From the NCBI RefSeq assembly GCF_004634195.1, contig NZ_SKBP01000009.1, positions 1 through 64,000 on the forward strand: a stretch of 64,000 nt of DNA, written 5' to 3'. The DNA is from Flavobacterium salilacus subsp. salilacus. GTDB taxonomy: Bacteria; Bacteroidota; Bacteroidia; Flavobacteriales; Flavobacteriaceae. Shown in pieces: positions 43,285 through 52,487 of the stretch; positions within the stretch are counted from its first letter, which is position 1; every line of letters starts with the position of its first letter. Position numbers and translations under genes: made by a program. Below the pieces are notes generated by a model, which saw only the letters and a program-made list of their open reading frames with translations, had not been told where the DNA came from and made no database searches.

Positions 43285-45894
43285 TTACTCTTGTGTTTCC
43301 AAATCCCCTTGGTTTCTAAAAACCAATTGTCCGTCAAAACTATCCAGTAATATAATACTGTCGGTAGTTACTTTACCCGAAAGTATTTGTTTAGACAGCT
43401 CGTTCATAACCTCTTTTTGTATTACCCGTTTTACAGGGCGCGCACCATAATCGGGGTCATATCCTTTTTTAGAAAGGTACTCAATCGCTTCGGGCGTAGC
43501 ATCAAGTGTAATATTTTGTTTTGCCAACAGCTTGGTAACACCTTTTAGTTGTAAACCTACAATTTCTTTAATGTTGTCGGCACTAAGCGGTGTAAACATT
43601 ACAATGTCATCAATACGGTTAATGAACTCAGGGCGTACCGTTTGTTTCAGCAGTCCCAGTACTTCTGTTTTGGCAACTTCAATCGCACTTTCAATATCGC
43701 CTTTCAGGTTTTCAAATTTTTCCTGTATTATGGCACTTCCCATATTGGATGTCATAATAATAATGGTATTCTTAAAATCAGCAAGTCTGCCTTTATTATC
43801 TGTTAAACGACCTTCATCCAATACCTGTAATAGTATATTGAATGTATCAGGGTGCGCTTTCTCAATCTCATCCAGCAATACTACCGAGTAAGGTTTACGC
43901 CTTACGGCTTCCGTTAGCTGTCCGCCTTCATCATAGCCCACATATCCGGGAGGCGCGCCTACCAGTCGGCTCACACTGTGGCGTTCCTGATATTCGCTCA
44001 TATCAATACGGGTCATGGCATTTTCATCATCAAACAGGTATGAGGCAAGTGCTTTGGCAAGCTCTGTTTTACCCACCCCCGTAGTACCCAGGAACAGGAA
44101 TGAACCTATAGGTTTTTTCTGATCCTGCAATCCGGCGCGGCTTCGCCTTACGGCATCGCTTACAGCTTGTATGGCTTCCTCCTGCCCTACTACCCGCCTG
44201 TGCAGTTCATCTTCCAGGTTAAGTAGTTTTTCACGCTCGCTTTGCAACATTTTAGTTACCGGAATACCTGTCCATTTAGCAACTACTTCGGCAATATCCT
44301 CCGCAGTTACTTCTTCTTTTATAAGGCTTTGCCCTGTTTGGTTTTCCTGTAGCTGCTGTTGCATGGCATCCAGCTTTTCCTGTGCTTCTTTTATTTTACC
44401 GTAACGCAATTCGGCTACTTTACCATAATCGCCTTCACGTTCGGCTTTTTCGGCTTCCGTTTTATAATTTTCAATTTCGCTTTTCGCAGCCTGTATGTTA
44501 TCTACAATGTCTTTTTCGCTTTTCCAACGTGCATATACTTCATTACGCTCTTCTTTAAGATTGGCAAGTTCCAATCCTAATGATTTTAATTTTATCTCAT
44601 CATTTTCACGTTTAATCGCCTCAATCTCAATTTCAAGCTGCATTATTTTTCTGTCCAACACATCCAGTTCTTCGGGTTTGGAGTTTATTTCCATACGAAT
44701 TTTAGAAGCTGCTTCATCCATTAAGTCAATGGCTTTATCGGGTAAAAAACGATTGGTAATGTATCGTTGGGAAAGTTCTACTGCTGCTATAATAGCGTCA
44801 TCTTTAATACGTACTTGGTGGTGGGTTTCATATTTTTCCTTAATACCGCGCAGTATGGATATGGCACTTTCGGTATCGGGTTCATCTACCATTACTTTTT
44901 GGAAACGTCTTTCGAGTGCTTTGTCTTTCTCAAAGTATTTTTGGTACTCGTCCAGTGTAGTGGCTCCTATAGCACGAAGCTCGCCGCGCGCCAATGCGGG
45001 TTTTAATATATTGGCGGCATCCATTGCTCCTTCGCCCCCCCCTGCTCCTACAAGCGTGTGTATCTCATCAATAAAGAGTACAATATCGCCTTCGGCAGAG
45101 GTTACTTCTTTCACTACCGATTTTAATCGTTCTTCAAATTCTCCTTTATATTTTGCACCTGCTATAAGTGCCCCCATATCCAGCGAATAGACTACTTTGT
45201 TTTTTAGGTTTTCGGGTACATCTCCCTGAATGATGCGGTGTGCCAAGCCTTCGGCAATGGCGGTTTTACCTACACCGGGCTCCCCTACAAGCATAGGGTT
45301 ATTTTTGGTTCTTCGGGAAAGGATTTGCAACACACGACGAATTTCTTCATCGCGCCCAATTACCGGATCAAGTTTACCGTCATTGGCAAGTTGGTTTAAA
45401 TTCTTGGCATATTTATTCAATGCGTTATAGGTTTCCTCTGCACTTGCCGATGTTACCCGCTCTCCTTTACGCAATTCGTCAATAGCTGCCCTGAGTCCTT
45501 TATCGGTAACGCCCTGGTCTTTTAATATTTGTGCTACTTTGCTTTTGCTGTTAAAAATTGCCAGCAATAAGTGCTCGGTAGAAACAAACTCGTCGTTCAT
45601 TTTTCGGGCAATGTTCGATGCCTCGTTCAATGCATTACCGGCATCGCGCGAAAGCGACATCTCCCCACCCTGTACTTTAGGGAAACTTTGCAGTGTACTA
45701 TCCAGCACCTGCTGAAAAAGGTTTATGTTTACATTGAGTTTTTTCAGTAAAAACGGAGTCACATTTTCATCTACTTCCAATAGTGCTTTTACAATGTGTT
45801 CGTTTTCTATTTGCTGATGTCCATAGCTTTGCGCAATTTGTTGCGCCCGTTGTATGGCTTCTTGTGATTTTATAGTAAAATTGTTAAAGTTCAT
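43285..45894 (-). CDS. clpB: ClpB disaggregase
   Basis: This 869-residue Hsp100 chaperone rescues aggregated proteins together with DnaK. It has two N-terminal Clp repeats ([21 protein letters not shown]), AAA-1 with Walker [14 protein letters not shown] and Walker B VLFIDEIH, a coiled-coil middle domain (about residues 405-525), and AAA-2 with [25 protein letters not shown] and TSNMGS. Length is typical of ClpB, and the middle domain and gene context separate it from T6SS ClpV. It is monocistronic, and no heat-shock operator was recognised in its 124-bp upstream gap. Confidence 0.97.
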   Translation of the reverse strand: MNFNNFTIKSQEAIQRAQQIAQSYGHQQIENEHIVKALLEVDENVTPFLLKKLNVNINLFQQVLDSTLQSFPKVQGGEMSLSRDAGNALNEASNIARKMNDEFVSTEHLLLAIFNSKSKVAQILKDQGVTDKGLRAAIDELRKGERVTSASAEETYNALNKYAKNLNQLANDGKLDPVIGRDEEIRRVLQILSRRTKNNPMLVGEPGVGKTAIAEGLAHRIIQGDVPENLKNKVVYSLDMGALIAGAKYKGEFEERLKSVVKEVTSAEGDIVLFIDEIHTLVGAGGGEGAMDAANILKPALARGELRAIGATTLDEYQKYFEKDKALERRFQKVMVDEPDTESAISILRGIKEKYETHHQVRIKDDAIIAAVELSQRYITNRFLPDKAIDLMDEAASKIRMEINSKPEELDVLDRKIMQLEIEIEAIKRENDEIKLKSLGLELANLKEERNEVYARWKSEKDIVDNIQAAKSEIENYKTEAEKAEREGDYGKVAELRYGKIKEAQEKLDAMQQQLQENQTGQSLIKEEVTAEDIAEVVAKWTGIPVTKMLQSEREKLLNLEDELHRRVVGQEEAIQAVSDAVRRSRAGLQDQKKPIGSFLFLGTTGVGKTELAKALASYLFDDENAMTRIDMSEYQERHSVSRLVGAPPGYVGYDEGGQLTEAVRRKPYSVVLLDEIEKAHPDTFNILLQVLDEGRLTDNKGRLADFKNTIIIMTSNMGSAIIQEKFENLKGDIESAIEVAKTEVLGLLKQTVRPEFINRIDDIVMFTPLSADNIKEIVGLQLKGVTKLLAKQNITLDATPEAIEYLSKKGYDPDYGARPVKRVIQKEVMNELSKQILSGKVTTDSIILLDSFDGQLVFRNQGDLETQE

Positions 45895-46024
45895 ATCTAA
45901 TTTTGATTTAAATTTGATAGCTATAGTTCAATTTATATTCCAATAAGTAAAATCTGACAATTTGACCTGTAATTCTTTCAAAAAGAGAATTTTAGCAGTC
46001 AAAATGTCTTAATCCATAATGATA

Positions 46025-46417
46025 ATGAGTTTTTTCGATAAAATGTTCGGTAATAATGACAGTAAAGTTACTTCTTCTTCGCGAGTAAAGTGGAATGATT
46101 TAACAGAATTACAACAGCTTGATGGTATTGTTAAGGAGTCGGCAACTATGCCCGTGTTGATATTTAAGCACAGTACCCGATGCAGTATAAGCCGTATGGC
46201 GTTGAAGAGTTTTGAACGGGAATATTCTATTGAAGAAAATGATGTAAAAGCTTATTTTTTGGACTTATTAGCACATAGAGATATTAGTAATGAAATTGCA
46301 GTCCGATTTGGTGTAATACATCAATCGCCACAAATTTTACTTATAAAAAATGGTGAAGTTGTATTCCACGCTTCACATAATGATATTGATGCTGCATTGG
46401 TAAAAGAAAAAGTATAG
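46025..46417 (+). CDS. ytxJ: Bacillithiol-system redox protein YtxJ
   Basis: This protein of about 130 residues has a thioredoxin-like fold. It shows the single-cysteine motif KHSTRCSISRMALKSFERE (TRCSIS), KAYFLDLLAHRDISNEIAVRFGVIHQSPQILLIKNGEVVFHASH, and a cis-Pro in QSPQ. YtxJ-like proteins act as monothiol bacilliredoxins in bacillithiol-using Bacillota and Bacteroidota. ATG 46025 (MSFFDKMFG) is the likely start; ATG 46019 adds two residues. It converges with pcm, with only 4 bp between the stops. Confidence 0.85.
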   Translation: MSFFDKMFGNNDSKVTSSSRVKWNDLTELQQLDGIVKESATMPVLIFKHSTRCSISRMALKSFEREYSIEENDVKAYFLDLLAHRDISNEIAVRFGVIHQSPQILLIKNGEVVFHASHNDIDAALVKEKV

Positions 46418-46421
46418 TTAT

Positions 46422-47063
46422 TTAATTCTTATTTTCCAATAACGGTACAAAACGAAACTCCCCGAACTCATGTTTTTCAAACTGGGTTTCGCTCTTACGT
46501 ACCAGCATGGTCATAATCTGCAATTCGCTTCCTACAGGTATTACCAGCCTGCCGCCTATTTTTAACTGAGCCATTAATGGCTTTGGTATAATCGGTGCTC
46601 CTGCGGTAACAATAATACTGTCAAAAGGAGCATAATTGGGCAAGCCTTTATAACCATCGCCAAACGAAAGATGTTTGGGGCGTATGCCCAGCTTTGGCAG
46701 TAGTAATGAGGTAGTTTTAAAAAGCTCATTCTGGCGTTCTATACTGTACACCTTAGCACCCATTGTGTACAATACCGCTGTTTGGTAGCCCGACCCTGTA
46801 CCTATTTCCAGTACCTTATGATCACGTTCTACCTGTAACAACTGCGATTGGAATGCTACCGTATAGGGTTGCGATATGGTTTGCCCGGCACCAATGGGGA
46901 ATGCTTTGTCCTGGTAGGCATAGTCTTCAAAACTCGAATCGAGAAACAAGTGTCTTGGTATTTTGCGTATAGCCTCCAGTACATTTTTATCCGTAATGCC
47001 TTTCTGTTCCAAAACGTTAACAAGCTGATTGCGGAGTCCCTGATGTTTTGATGTATCTTTCAA
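46422..47063 (-). CDS. pcm: Protein-L-isoaspartate O-methyltransferase
   Basis: This 213-residue repair enzyme methylates isoaspartyl residues using SAM. Motifs are IPRHLFLDSSFEDYAYQDKAFPIGAGQTISQPYTVAFQ, SAM motif I VLEIGTGSGYQTAVL, and the later DSIIVTAGAPIIPKPLMAQLKIGGRLVIPVG. Length and order are typical. It is transcribed alone. Confidence 0.95.
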   Translation of the reverse strand: MKDTSKHQGLRNQLVNVLEQKGITDKNVLEAIRKIPRHLFLDSSFEDYAYQDKAFPIGAGQTISQPYTVAFQSQLLQVERDHKVLEIGTGSGYQTAVLYTMGAKVYSIERQNELFKTTSLLLPKLGIRPKHLSFGDGYKGLPNYAPFDSIIVTAGAPIIPKPLMAQLKIGGRLVIPVGSELQIMTMLVRKSETQFEKHEFGEFRFVPLLENKN

Positions 47064-47179
47064 CGTGCAGAATTATTTTTTTCGTAAAAATAGCAAACTA
47101 AATCAAATAGTAAAGGTTAAAAACAATATTCGAGAGGTTTTATAAACCGTGTAATATAACGGCATTTTTAAAACTGTTT

Positions 47180-47212
47180 TTTGCTTTTTCAAGCTAAATA
47201 ATCTTATTTTTG
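47180..47212 (+). promoter_or_regulatory. Promoter of the Gfo/Idh operon
   Basis: TTTG (47180-47183) and TATTTTTG (47205-47212) are spaced by 21 bp. The first start codon is 18 bp downstream. Confidence 0.65.
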
Positions 47213-47229
47213 TTTAAAATATATTTCTT

Positions 47230-48195
47230 ATGCTTAAAATCGGAGTATTGGGTGCAGGACATCTGGGAAAGATACACCTGCGTTTGCTCAATCAGTCGGA
47301 AAAATATGAATTGGTTGGTTTTTATGACCCGAATGACCAAAATGCCGACAAAGTATCCCGTGAATTTGGTTACCGTAAATTTAATTCCATTAGCGAACTT
47401 ATAGCTGCTGTAGATGTTGTGGATATTGTAACCCCTACCCTGTCGCACCATGACTGTGCCAAAGAGGCTATACAGGCAGGCAAACACGTTTTTATTGAAA
47501 AACCCATATCGAATACCGTTGAAGAAGCTGAGGAAATAATAGCTTTGGCTAAAAAATATAATGTAAAAGGACAGATTGGGCATGTAGAGCGTTTTAACCC
47601 CGCATTTATTGCTACTAAAAATGCCATACACAACCCTATGTTTATAGAAACGCACCGCCTTGCCGAGTTTAACCCTCGCGGGACGGATGTACCTGTAGTA
47701 TTGGACTTAATGATACACGACATTGATGTAATACTCAGCGTAGTGAAAAGCAAAGTTAAAAACATCAATGCCAGCGGAGTATCAGTAATTAGCGATACGC
47801 CAGATATTGCAAATGCCCGTATTGAGTTTGAAAACGGCTGTGTGGCAAACCTTACCTCCAGTCGCATATCGTTAAAAAATATGCGAAAATCACGTTTCTT
47901 TCAAAAAGATGCCTACATATCAGTAGATTTTCTTGATAAAGGATGTGAAGTAGTAAAAATGAAGGATGCTCCTGAAAATCCGGGTGATTTTGATATGATT
48001 TTACAAAATGCGGAAGGGCTTAGAAAACAAATTTATTTTGAAAACCCCGAAGTTCTGGCTAACAATGCCATACTGGACGAACTGGAAACTTTTGCCGATG
48101 CTATTAATAACGATACTACGCCTGTTGTTACCCTTGAAGACGGAACGGAAGCACTGCGCATTGCCTATAGGATAATTAACCTTTTTGATAAATAA
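47230..48195 (+). CDS. Gfo/Idh/MocA-family oxidoreductase
   Basis: This 321-residue NAD(P)-dependent oxidoreductase has an N-terminal Rossmann fold (LKIGVLGAGHLGKIHLRLL), the EKP motif (GKHVFIEKPISNTVEEAEEI) and a C-terminal substrate domain with HDIDVILSVV. Substrates in the family are sugars or cyclitols, and the specific one here is unknown. It is the first gene of a three-gene operon with a CarboxypepD_reg-like surface protein (6-bp gap) and a hydroxyacyl-CoA dehydrogenase. Confidence 0.88.
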   Translation: MLKIGVLGAGHLGKIHLRLLNQSEKYELVGFYDPNDQNADKVSREFGYRKFNSISELIAAVDVVDIVTPTLSHHDCAKEAIQAGKHVFIEKPISNTVEEAEEIIALAKKYNVKGQIGHVERFNPAFIATKNAIHNPMFIETHRLAEFNPRGTDVPVVLDLMIHDIDVILSVVKSKVKNINASGVSVISDTPDIANARIEFENGCVANLTSSRISLKNMRKSRFFQKDAYISVDFLDKGCEVVKMKDAPENPGDFDMILQNAEGLRKQIYFENPEVLANNAILDELETFADAINNDTTPVVTLEDGTEALRIAYRIINLFDK

Positions 48196-48201
48196 CACTG
48201 T

Positions 48202-49386
48202 ATGAAAAACTGGCTTACAGCATTAGTTCTATTGGTTACAGGTATTTGTATATCTCAAAACGTGGTAAAAGGAATTGTAAAAGATATTACGACCAACAAA
48301 AATATTGAACTAGTTACTGTGAGCACCTCCGATTTACAGTATAATACTATTTCGAATAGTGAAGGGGCTTTTCAGCTTACATATCCCGAAGGAACAGAAA
48401 AAATAGTTTTGAATTATTTAGGCTATGCATCTTATGAAATAGCTATAAACAGCCTGCCCACTGATAATATTTTTTACCTTGAGCCAAAAAATATTGATCT
48501 CGACGAGATTATTATACTCAGCACCCCTATTCATGAATTTGTAGATGGGCTTGTAAAAAATTCATACAATACATTAAACGCTCCTTTTTTGCTAAGTACT
48601 TATTACAGGGAGTTTGTAAAAATTAATGACCGATATACTAAATTCTCTGACGCACTTATTGATTATAATGTAGAAAAGAAAAGAAAGAAGGTAGAAAGCG
48701 AAGTTGTTGTTAAGCAAAGCCGGGCTGTAAAACTTGATATGGAGAATGAGGAAGAAATTGACATGACATCTCCGCTCGACCTTCGCAATGCAGTAGCTAA
48801 GGACTGTAATTTTACGCCTGTTTTCTCTATTTTCGAAAAGAAAAAATGTAAAGATTATAAATTCATTATAAAATCTCAGCAGGGTACAGATGGAAAAAGG
48901 ATTGAAACAATTTACTTTTCGCCATTAGAAGATGTGGAAGAACCGCTTTTTGAAGGAAGCCTTGCCTATGATCCTGAAAAAAAACTCATACTGAGTATAG
49001 ATGTACACATGGCACCATCGCACAAAAAATATTCTAAGCTGCGCAACTTCTTAATTGTAAAAGCCAGGCTGGACGATATTGCGTATAAAAGCTTTTTTAA
49101 AATTACAGATAGCGGTAATTATATGCTCTCTTACTCCTGCCGCAGCGGAAATGTATATTTAAAAAATAAAAAAAGGTTTGATGATAATATCATTTTTAAG
49201 AGCGACCTGATAGTAACTAACTTCAGCAGTGATCTTTCATCCTTTAACAGCAAAGAAAAATATAACGAAAAAGGGCTGTACCAAAGAGGTAATAATTATA
49301 GTGAAGATTTCTGGCTCAGCAATAACTCTATATTATTAACGGATGAGGAGGAACAAATAATAAAAAACATACAAAACAAACAATAA
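48202..49386 (+). CDS. Secreted carboxypeptidase-like regulatory-domain protein
   Basis: This 394-residue protein has a signal peptide (MKNWLTALVLLVTGICISQ) and a CarboxypepD_reg-like beta-sandwich (about residues 20-100; VVKGIVKDITTNKNIELVTVSTSDLQYNTISNSEGAFQLTYPEG...LNYLGYASYEI), as found at the N-terminus of TonB-dependent receptors. No barrel follows. The remaining 290 residues are charged and unassigned (LSTYYREFVKINDRYTKFSDALIDY is typical of this group). It is probably periplasmic or outer-membrane attached. It lies between two metabolic genes with 6-bp and 5-bp gaps. Confidence 0.75.
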   Translation: MKNWLTALVLLVTGICISQNVVKGIVKDITTNKNIELVTVSTSDLQYNTISNSEGAFQLTYPEGTEKIVLNYLGYASYEIAINSLPTDNIFYLEPKNIDLDEIIILSTPIHEFVDGLVKNSYNTLNAPFLLSTYYREFVKINDRYTKFSDALIDYNVEKKRKKVESEVVVKQSRAVKLDMENEEEIDMTSPLDLRNAVAKDCNFTPVFSIFEKKKCKDYKFIIKSQQGTDGKRIETIYFSPLEDVEEPLFEGSLAYDPEKKLILSIDVHMAPSHKKYSKLRNFLIVKARLDDIAYKSFFKITDSGNYMLSYSCRSGNVYLKNKKRFDDNIIFKSDLIVTNFSSDLSSFNSKEKYNEKGLYQRGNNYSEDFWLSNNSILLTDEEEQIIKNIQNKQ

Positions 49387-49391
49387 ACAAA

Positions 49392-50276
49392 ATGAAAAAC
49401 ATAGCAGTAATAGGTGCAGGCACTATGGGTAATGGTATAGCCCACACGTTTGCACAAAGTGGCTTTAATGTAAAACTTATCGATATTTCCGAAAAATCAC
49501 TTGATAGAGGGATGGCTACTATAGCAGCAAACCTTGACAGAATGGTGACAAAAGGCACTATTACCGAAGAAGACAAACACAAAACTATTGGCAACATTAT
49601 TACTTATACCGATATGAAAGACGGCGTGGTAAATGTTGACTTAGTCGTTGAAGCTGCTACTGAAAATGTAAATTTAAAACTGAAAATATTTAAAGACCTG
49701 AATGATTTTTGCGACGAAAAAACCATTTTGGCAACCAATACCTCATCCATATCCATTACACAAATAGCTGCTGTTACTACAAGACAGGACAAAGTAATAG
49801 GTATGCACTTTATGAACCCTGTGCCTATCATGAAGCTGGTAGAAATCATCAGAGGGTATAATACATCTGACGAGGTTACTAAAACCATCATGGAGCTGTC
49901 GGAAAAATTAGGTAAAGTACCTGTAGAAGTAAACGACTACCCGGGATTTGTAGCTAACCGTATCCTGATGCCAATGATAAACGAGGCTATAGAAACACTA
50001 TACAACGGCGTAGCAGGCGTATATGAAATTGATACTGTAATGAAGCTGGGTATGGCACACCCTATGGGACCGCTACAACTTGCCGATTTCATTGGGCTGG
50101 ATGTATGCCTTTCTATACTCAATGTAATGTACGACGGATTTAAAAACCCAAAATATGCACCATGTCCGCTATTAGTAAATATGGTAATGGCAGGTAAACT
50201 GGGTGTAAAATCAGGCGAAGGTTTCTACGATTACTCCGAAAGCAAAAAAGCAGAGAAAGTAGCTTATAAAAAGTAA
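49392..50276 (+). CDS. 3-hydroxyacyl-CoA (3-hydroxybutyryl-CoA) dehydrogenase
   Basis: This 294-residue enzyme oxidises 3-hydroxyacyl-CoA with NAD. It has the dinucleotide motif IAVIGAGTMGNGIAHTFAQSGF, ATNTSSISITQIA, the catalytic-His block GMHFMNPVPIMKLVEII, DYPGFVANRILMPMINEA and PMGPLQLADFIGLDVC. Length matches stand-alone (Hbd/PaaH-type) enzymes. No thiolase or enoyl-CoA hydratase gene is adjacent, so the pathway (butyrate, fatty acid or phenylacetate) is not fixed. Confidence 0.93.
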   Translation: MKNIAVIGAGTMGNGIAHTFAQSGFNVKLIDISEKSLDRGMATIAANLDRMVTKGTITEEDKHKTIGNIITYTDMKDGVVNVDLVVEAATENVNLKLKIFKDLNDFCDEKTILATNTSSISITQIAAVTTRQDKVIGMHFMNPVPIMKLVEIIRGYNTSDEVTKTIMELSEKLGKVPVEVNDYPGFVANRILMPMINEAIETLYNGVAGVYEIDTVMKLGMAHPMGPLQLADFIGLDVCLSILNVMYDGFKNPKYAPCPLLVNMVMAGKLGVKSGEGFYDYSESKKAEKVAYKK

Positions 50277-50381
50277 TCGGTATTCAGTTACAGTTTTCGG
50301 TCGCAGTAAACTATTGGTTATAATATGTACCACAATTAAAGCGTCTAAGATAAACTGATTTAAATTTTAATGTAAATAATA

Positions 50382-50420
50382 AAATCCCTCTGCTCCCCTT
50401 GCGGGAATCCAGAGGGTTTA
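50382..50420 (+). terminator. Hairpin between the dehydrogenase and the DUF1015 gene
   Basis: CCCTCTG (50386-50392) pairs with CAGAGGG (50410-50416), with an inner CCC/GGG pairing, preceded by AAAAT and followed by TTTAT. It is a plausible terminator for the upstream operon or a structured leader for the next gene, whose start is only 10 bp after the stem. Confidence 0.55.
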
Positions 50421-50425
50421 TAACT

Positions 50426-51640
50426 ATGGCAAAAATAGTTCCTTTTAAAGCGGTACGACCCACCCGCGACAAGGTCAGTTTGGTAACCTCCCGTTCTTAT
50501 GACGAGTACAGCGCAGCAGAACTTGCCTCGCAACTGGATTACAATCCCTTTTCATTTCTGCATGTACTGAACCCGGCTTATGTAAACCTGCAAAAAATTT
50601 CTACCAATACAAGGTTAAAAGCCGTTAACCTTAAATATGAAGAATTTAAGGAAGCAAACACATTAAAAAAAGAACCCGACCCGATATTTTTTCTTTACGA
50701 GATACAAAGCAAAAGCAACACCTACACAGGCATTATTGCAGGCACATCGCTGGAAGATTACCGTAATAATGTGATTAAAAAACACGAAGACACCCTACCT
50801 TATCGCGTTGAGTATTTTAAAGACTATTTGCACCAAACAGGATTTAATACCGAGCCTGTACTGCTTACCTATCCTGAAAAGCCCGAACTGCAACAATGGA
50901 TAGCAAAACGAAAGCAAAAACGCCCGTTATACTTATTCTCTTCGCCCAATAAAGATAAACATATTATGTGGCGCATTAAGGATGCAGAAGAAATTGCATG
51001 GATACAGCAACAATTTGAAGCGATAGACAGCCTTTATATTGCGGACGGGCATCATAGGTCAGCTTCGGCAAATATGCTGTATGAGCAAAACAAAAACACA
51101 GGCAATGAGAACCTCAACTATTTTATGAGTTTCCTTATTGCTGAAACTGACTTGAAAATATACGAGTACAACCGCATTGTACACGACCTGAATAAACTGA
51201 CGAAAGAGCAGTTTCTTGATGCGCTTGCTAAAGACTTTACGATAGAGAACAGGCGGCAGGAGTTGTGGAAACCCGACAGGAAGTTTAGCTTTGGGATGTA
51301 TCTCGATAATGAGTTTTATGCACTGCACCTCAAAGAAACCAACTTTACTACGGTATATGAAGCGCTGGACGCAAGGATATTATATGACAAAGTATTACGA
51401 CCTTTGCTTGGAATTACCGACCTGAGAAATGACGAGCGTATTGAGTACATACCCGGCAGCAGGCAGATAACCAACATTAAAAAAATGGTAGATGAAAGCG
51501 AGTTTGAAGTAGGCTTTATGTTATGCCCGCCTACCATACAGGAAATTAAAGAACTTGCCGATAACAACCTGATTATGCCGCCAAAAAGTACCTATATTGA
51601 ACCTAAGTTCCGAAGCGGGCTTGTTATTTATGAGTTATAA
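50426..51640 (+). CDS. DUF1015 family protein
   Basis: This protein of about 404 residues belongs to the DUF1015 (COG4198) family, full length: MAKIVPFKAVRPTRDKVSLVTSRSYDEYS, NPFSFLHVLNP, SLYIADGHHRSASA, EYNRIVHDLN and MLCPPTIQEIKELADNNLIMPPKSTYIEPKFRSGLVIYEL. The DGHHRS motif suggests a ParB/sulfiredoxin-like nucleotide-binding fold. The function is unknown, although the family often neighbours serine-biosynthesis genes. ATG 50426 is chosen over the upstream ATG 50399, which lies in the hairpin. Confidence 0.9.
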   Translation: MAKIVPFKAVRPTRDKVSLVTSRSYDEYSAAELASQLDYNPFSFLHVLNPAYVNLQKISTNTRLKAVNLKYEEFKEANTLKKEPDPIFFLYEIQSKSNTYTGIIAGTSLEDYRNNVIKKHEDTLPYRVEYFKDYLHQTGFNTEPVLLTYPEKPELQQWIAKRKQKRPLYLFSSPNKDKHIMWRIKDAEEIAWIQQQFEAIDSLYIADGHHRSASANMLYEQNKNTGNENLNYFMSFLIAETDLKIYEYNRIVHDLNKLTKEQFLDALAKDFTIENRRQELWKPDRKFSFGMYLDNEFYALHLKETNFTTVYEALDARILYDKVLRPLLGITDLRNDERIEYIPGSRQITNIKKMVDESEFEVGFMLCPPTIQEIKELADNNLIMPPKSTYIEPKFRSGLVIYEL

Positions 51641-51685
51641 ATTGTAGATTTCAGATTTAAAATTCAGAATTTAAAATAAAACTTC

Positions 51686-52348
51686 ATGTCAATAGCCGAT
51701 AACCTACATAATATAAAATCCTCATTACCTGAAAATGTTACACTTGTAGCCGTTTCTAAAACTAAACCCGTGGCTGACCTTATGGAAGCCTATAATGCCG
51801 GACAGCGTATATTTGGAGAAAACAAAATACAGGAAATGACCGAGAAATGGGAGCAAATGCCAAAGGATATTGAGTGGCACATGATAGGGCATGTACAAAC
51901 CAATAAGGTAAAATACATGGCTCCTTTTGTAAGTTTAGTGCACGGAGTTGACAGCGTTAAATTACTTAAAGAAATAAACAAACAAGCCAAGAAAAACCAA
52001 AGGGTCATTAACTGCCTGCTGCAAATGCACATAGCTGAAGAAGAAACCAAATTCGGGATGGATGAGCAGGAACTCGATGAGTTATTAAATTCGGGAGAAT
52101 TTAAACAAATGGAAAATGTAAAGGTTACAGGGCTTATGGGCATGGCAACCTTTACCGATAACCAAGAACAGGTAAAAAAAGAGTTTACACACCTTAAAAA
52201 CATCTTTGATAAATATGCTGCTAAACCGTTAACTGTTAACTGTCAACTGTCAACTTTATCAATGGGCATGAGTGGCGATTATACAACTGCTATAGCCTGC
52301 GGCAGTACAATGGTGCGCATTGGCAGCAGTATTTTTGGCAGCCGATGA
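51686..52348 (+). CDS. YggS-family PLP homeostasis protein
   Basis: This 220-residue PLP-binding alanine-racemase-like barrel has VTLVAVSKTKPVADLMEAYNAGQRIFGENKIQEM (PLP-lysine in SKTKP), EWHMIGHVQTNKVKYMAPFVSLVHGVDS, VTGLMGMATF and LSMGMSGDYTTAIACGSTMVRIGSSIFGSR. The family controls free PLP levels and has no known catalytic activity. Just before the LSMGMS motif the gene contains four 7-bp repeats (52229-52256) that add residues such as LTVNCQLST. Confidence 0.93.
   Translation: MSIADNLHNIKSSLPENVTLVAVSKTKPVADLMEAYNAGQRIFGENKIQEMTEKWEQMPKDIEWHMIGHVQTNKVKYMAPFVSLVHGVDSVKLLKEINKQAKKNQRVINCLLQMHIAEEETKFGMDEQELDELLNSGEFKQMENVKVTGLMGMATFTDNQEQVKKEFTHLKNIFDKYAAKPLTVNCQLSTLSMGMSGDYTTAIACGSTMVRIGSSIFGSR
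52229..52256 (+). repeat. Four tandem 7-bp repeats inside the yggS-like gene
   Basis: Units are TTAACTG, TTAACTG, TCAACTG and TCAACTT. They are read in frame as part of an extra loop directly before the conserved LSMGMS motif. Confidence 0.8.
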
Positions 52349-52409
52349 GCTTTTTAAAGTTAAAAAAACAGGAAATGCTAAGCGATATAGATAATTGTTG
52401 CTTTATTCG

Positions 52410-52417
52410 TATCTTTG
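52410..52417 (+). promoter_or_regulatory. -7 box TATCTTTG for the exonuclease-nuclease gene
   Basis: This exact TAnnTTTG match is 71 bp before the 52488 start. An 18-codon ORF begins 13 bp after the box. Confidence 0.55.
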
Positions 52418-52429
52418 AGGTTCATGCTT

Positions 52430-52486
52430 ATGAAAAAAGAAACATTAACCTTTTACGATAAAAATTGCCCTTTCAGGGTCTGGTAG
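52430..52486 (+). CDS. Possible 18-residue leader peptide
   Basis: ATG 52430 to TAG 52486 encodes MKKETLTFYDKNCPFRVW. It starts close to the expected transcript 5' end and stops one base before the next gene's ATG, an arrangement that would couple translation. It may be fortuitous. Confidence 0.25.
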   Translation: MKKETLTFYDKNCPFRVW

Positions 52487-52487
52487 T

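Noticed and set aside
43285..45894. ClpB as a ClpV-type sheath recycling ATPase
   Set aside because: Length, middle domain and a separate monocistronic location far from the eCIS fit the housekeeping disaggregase.
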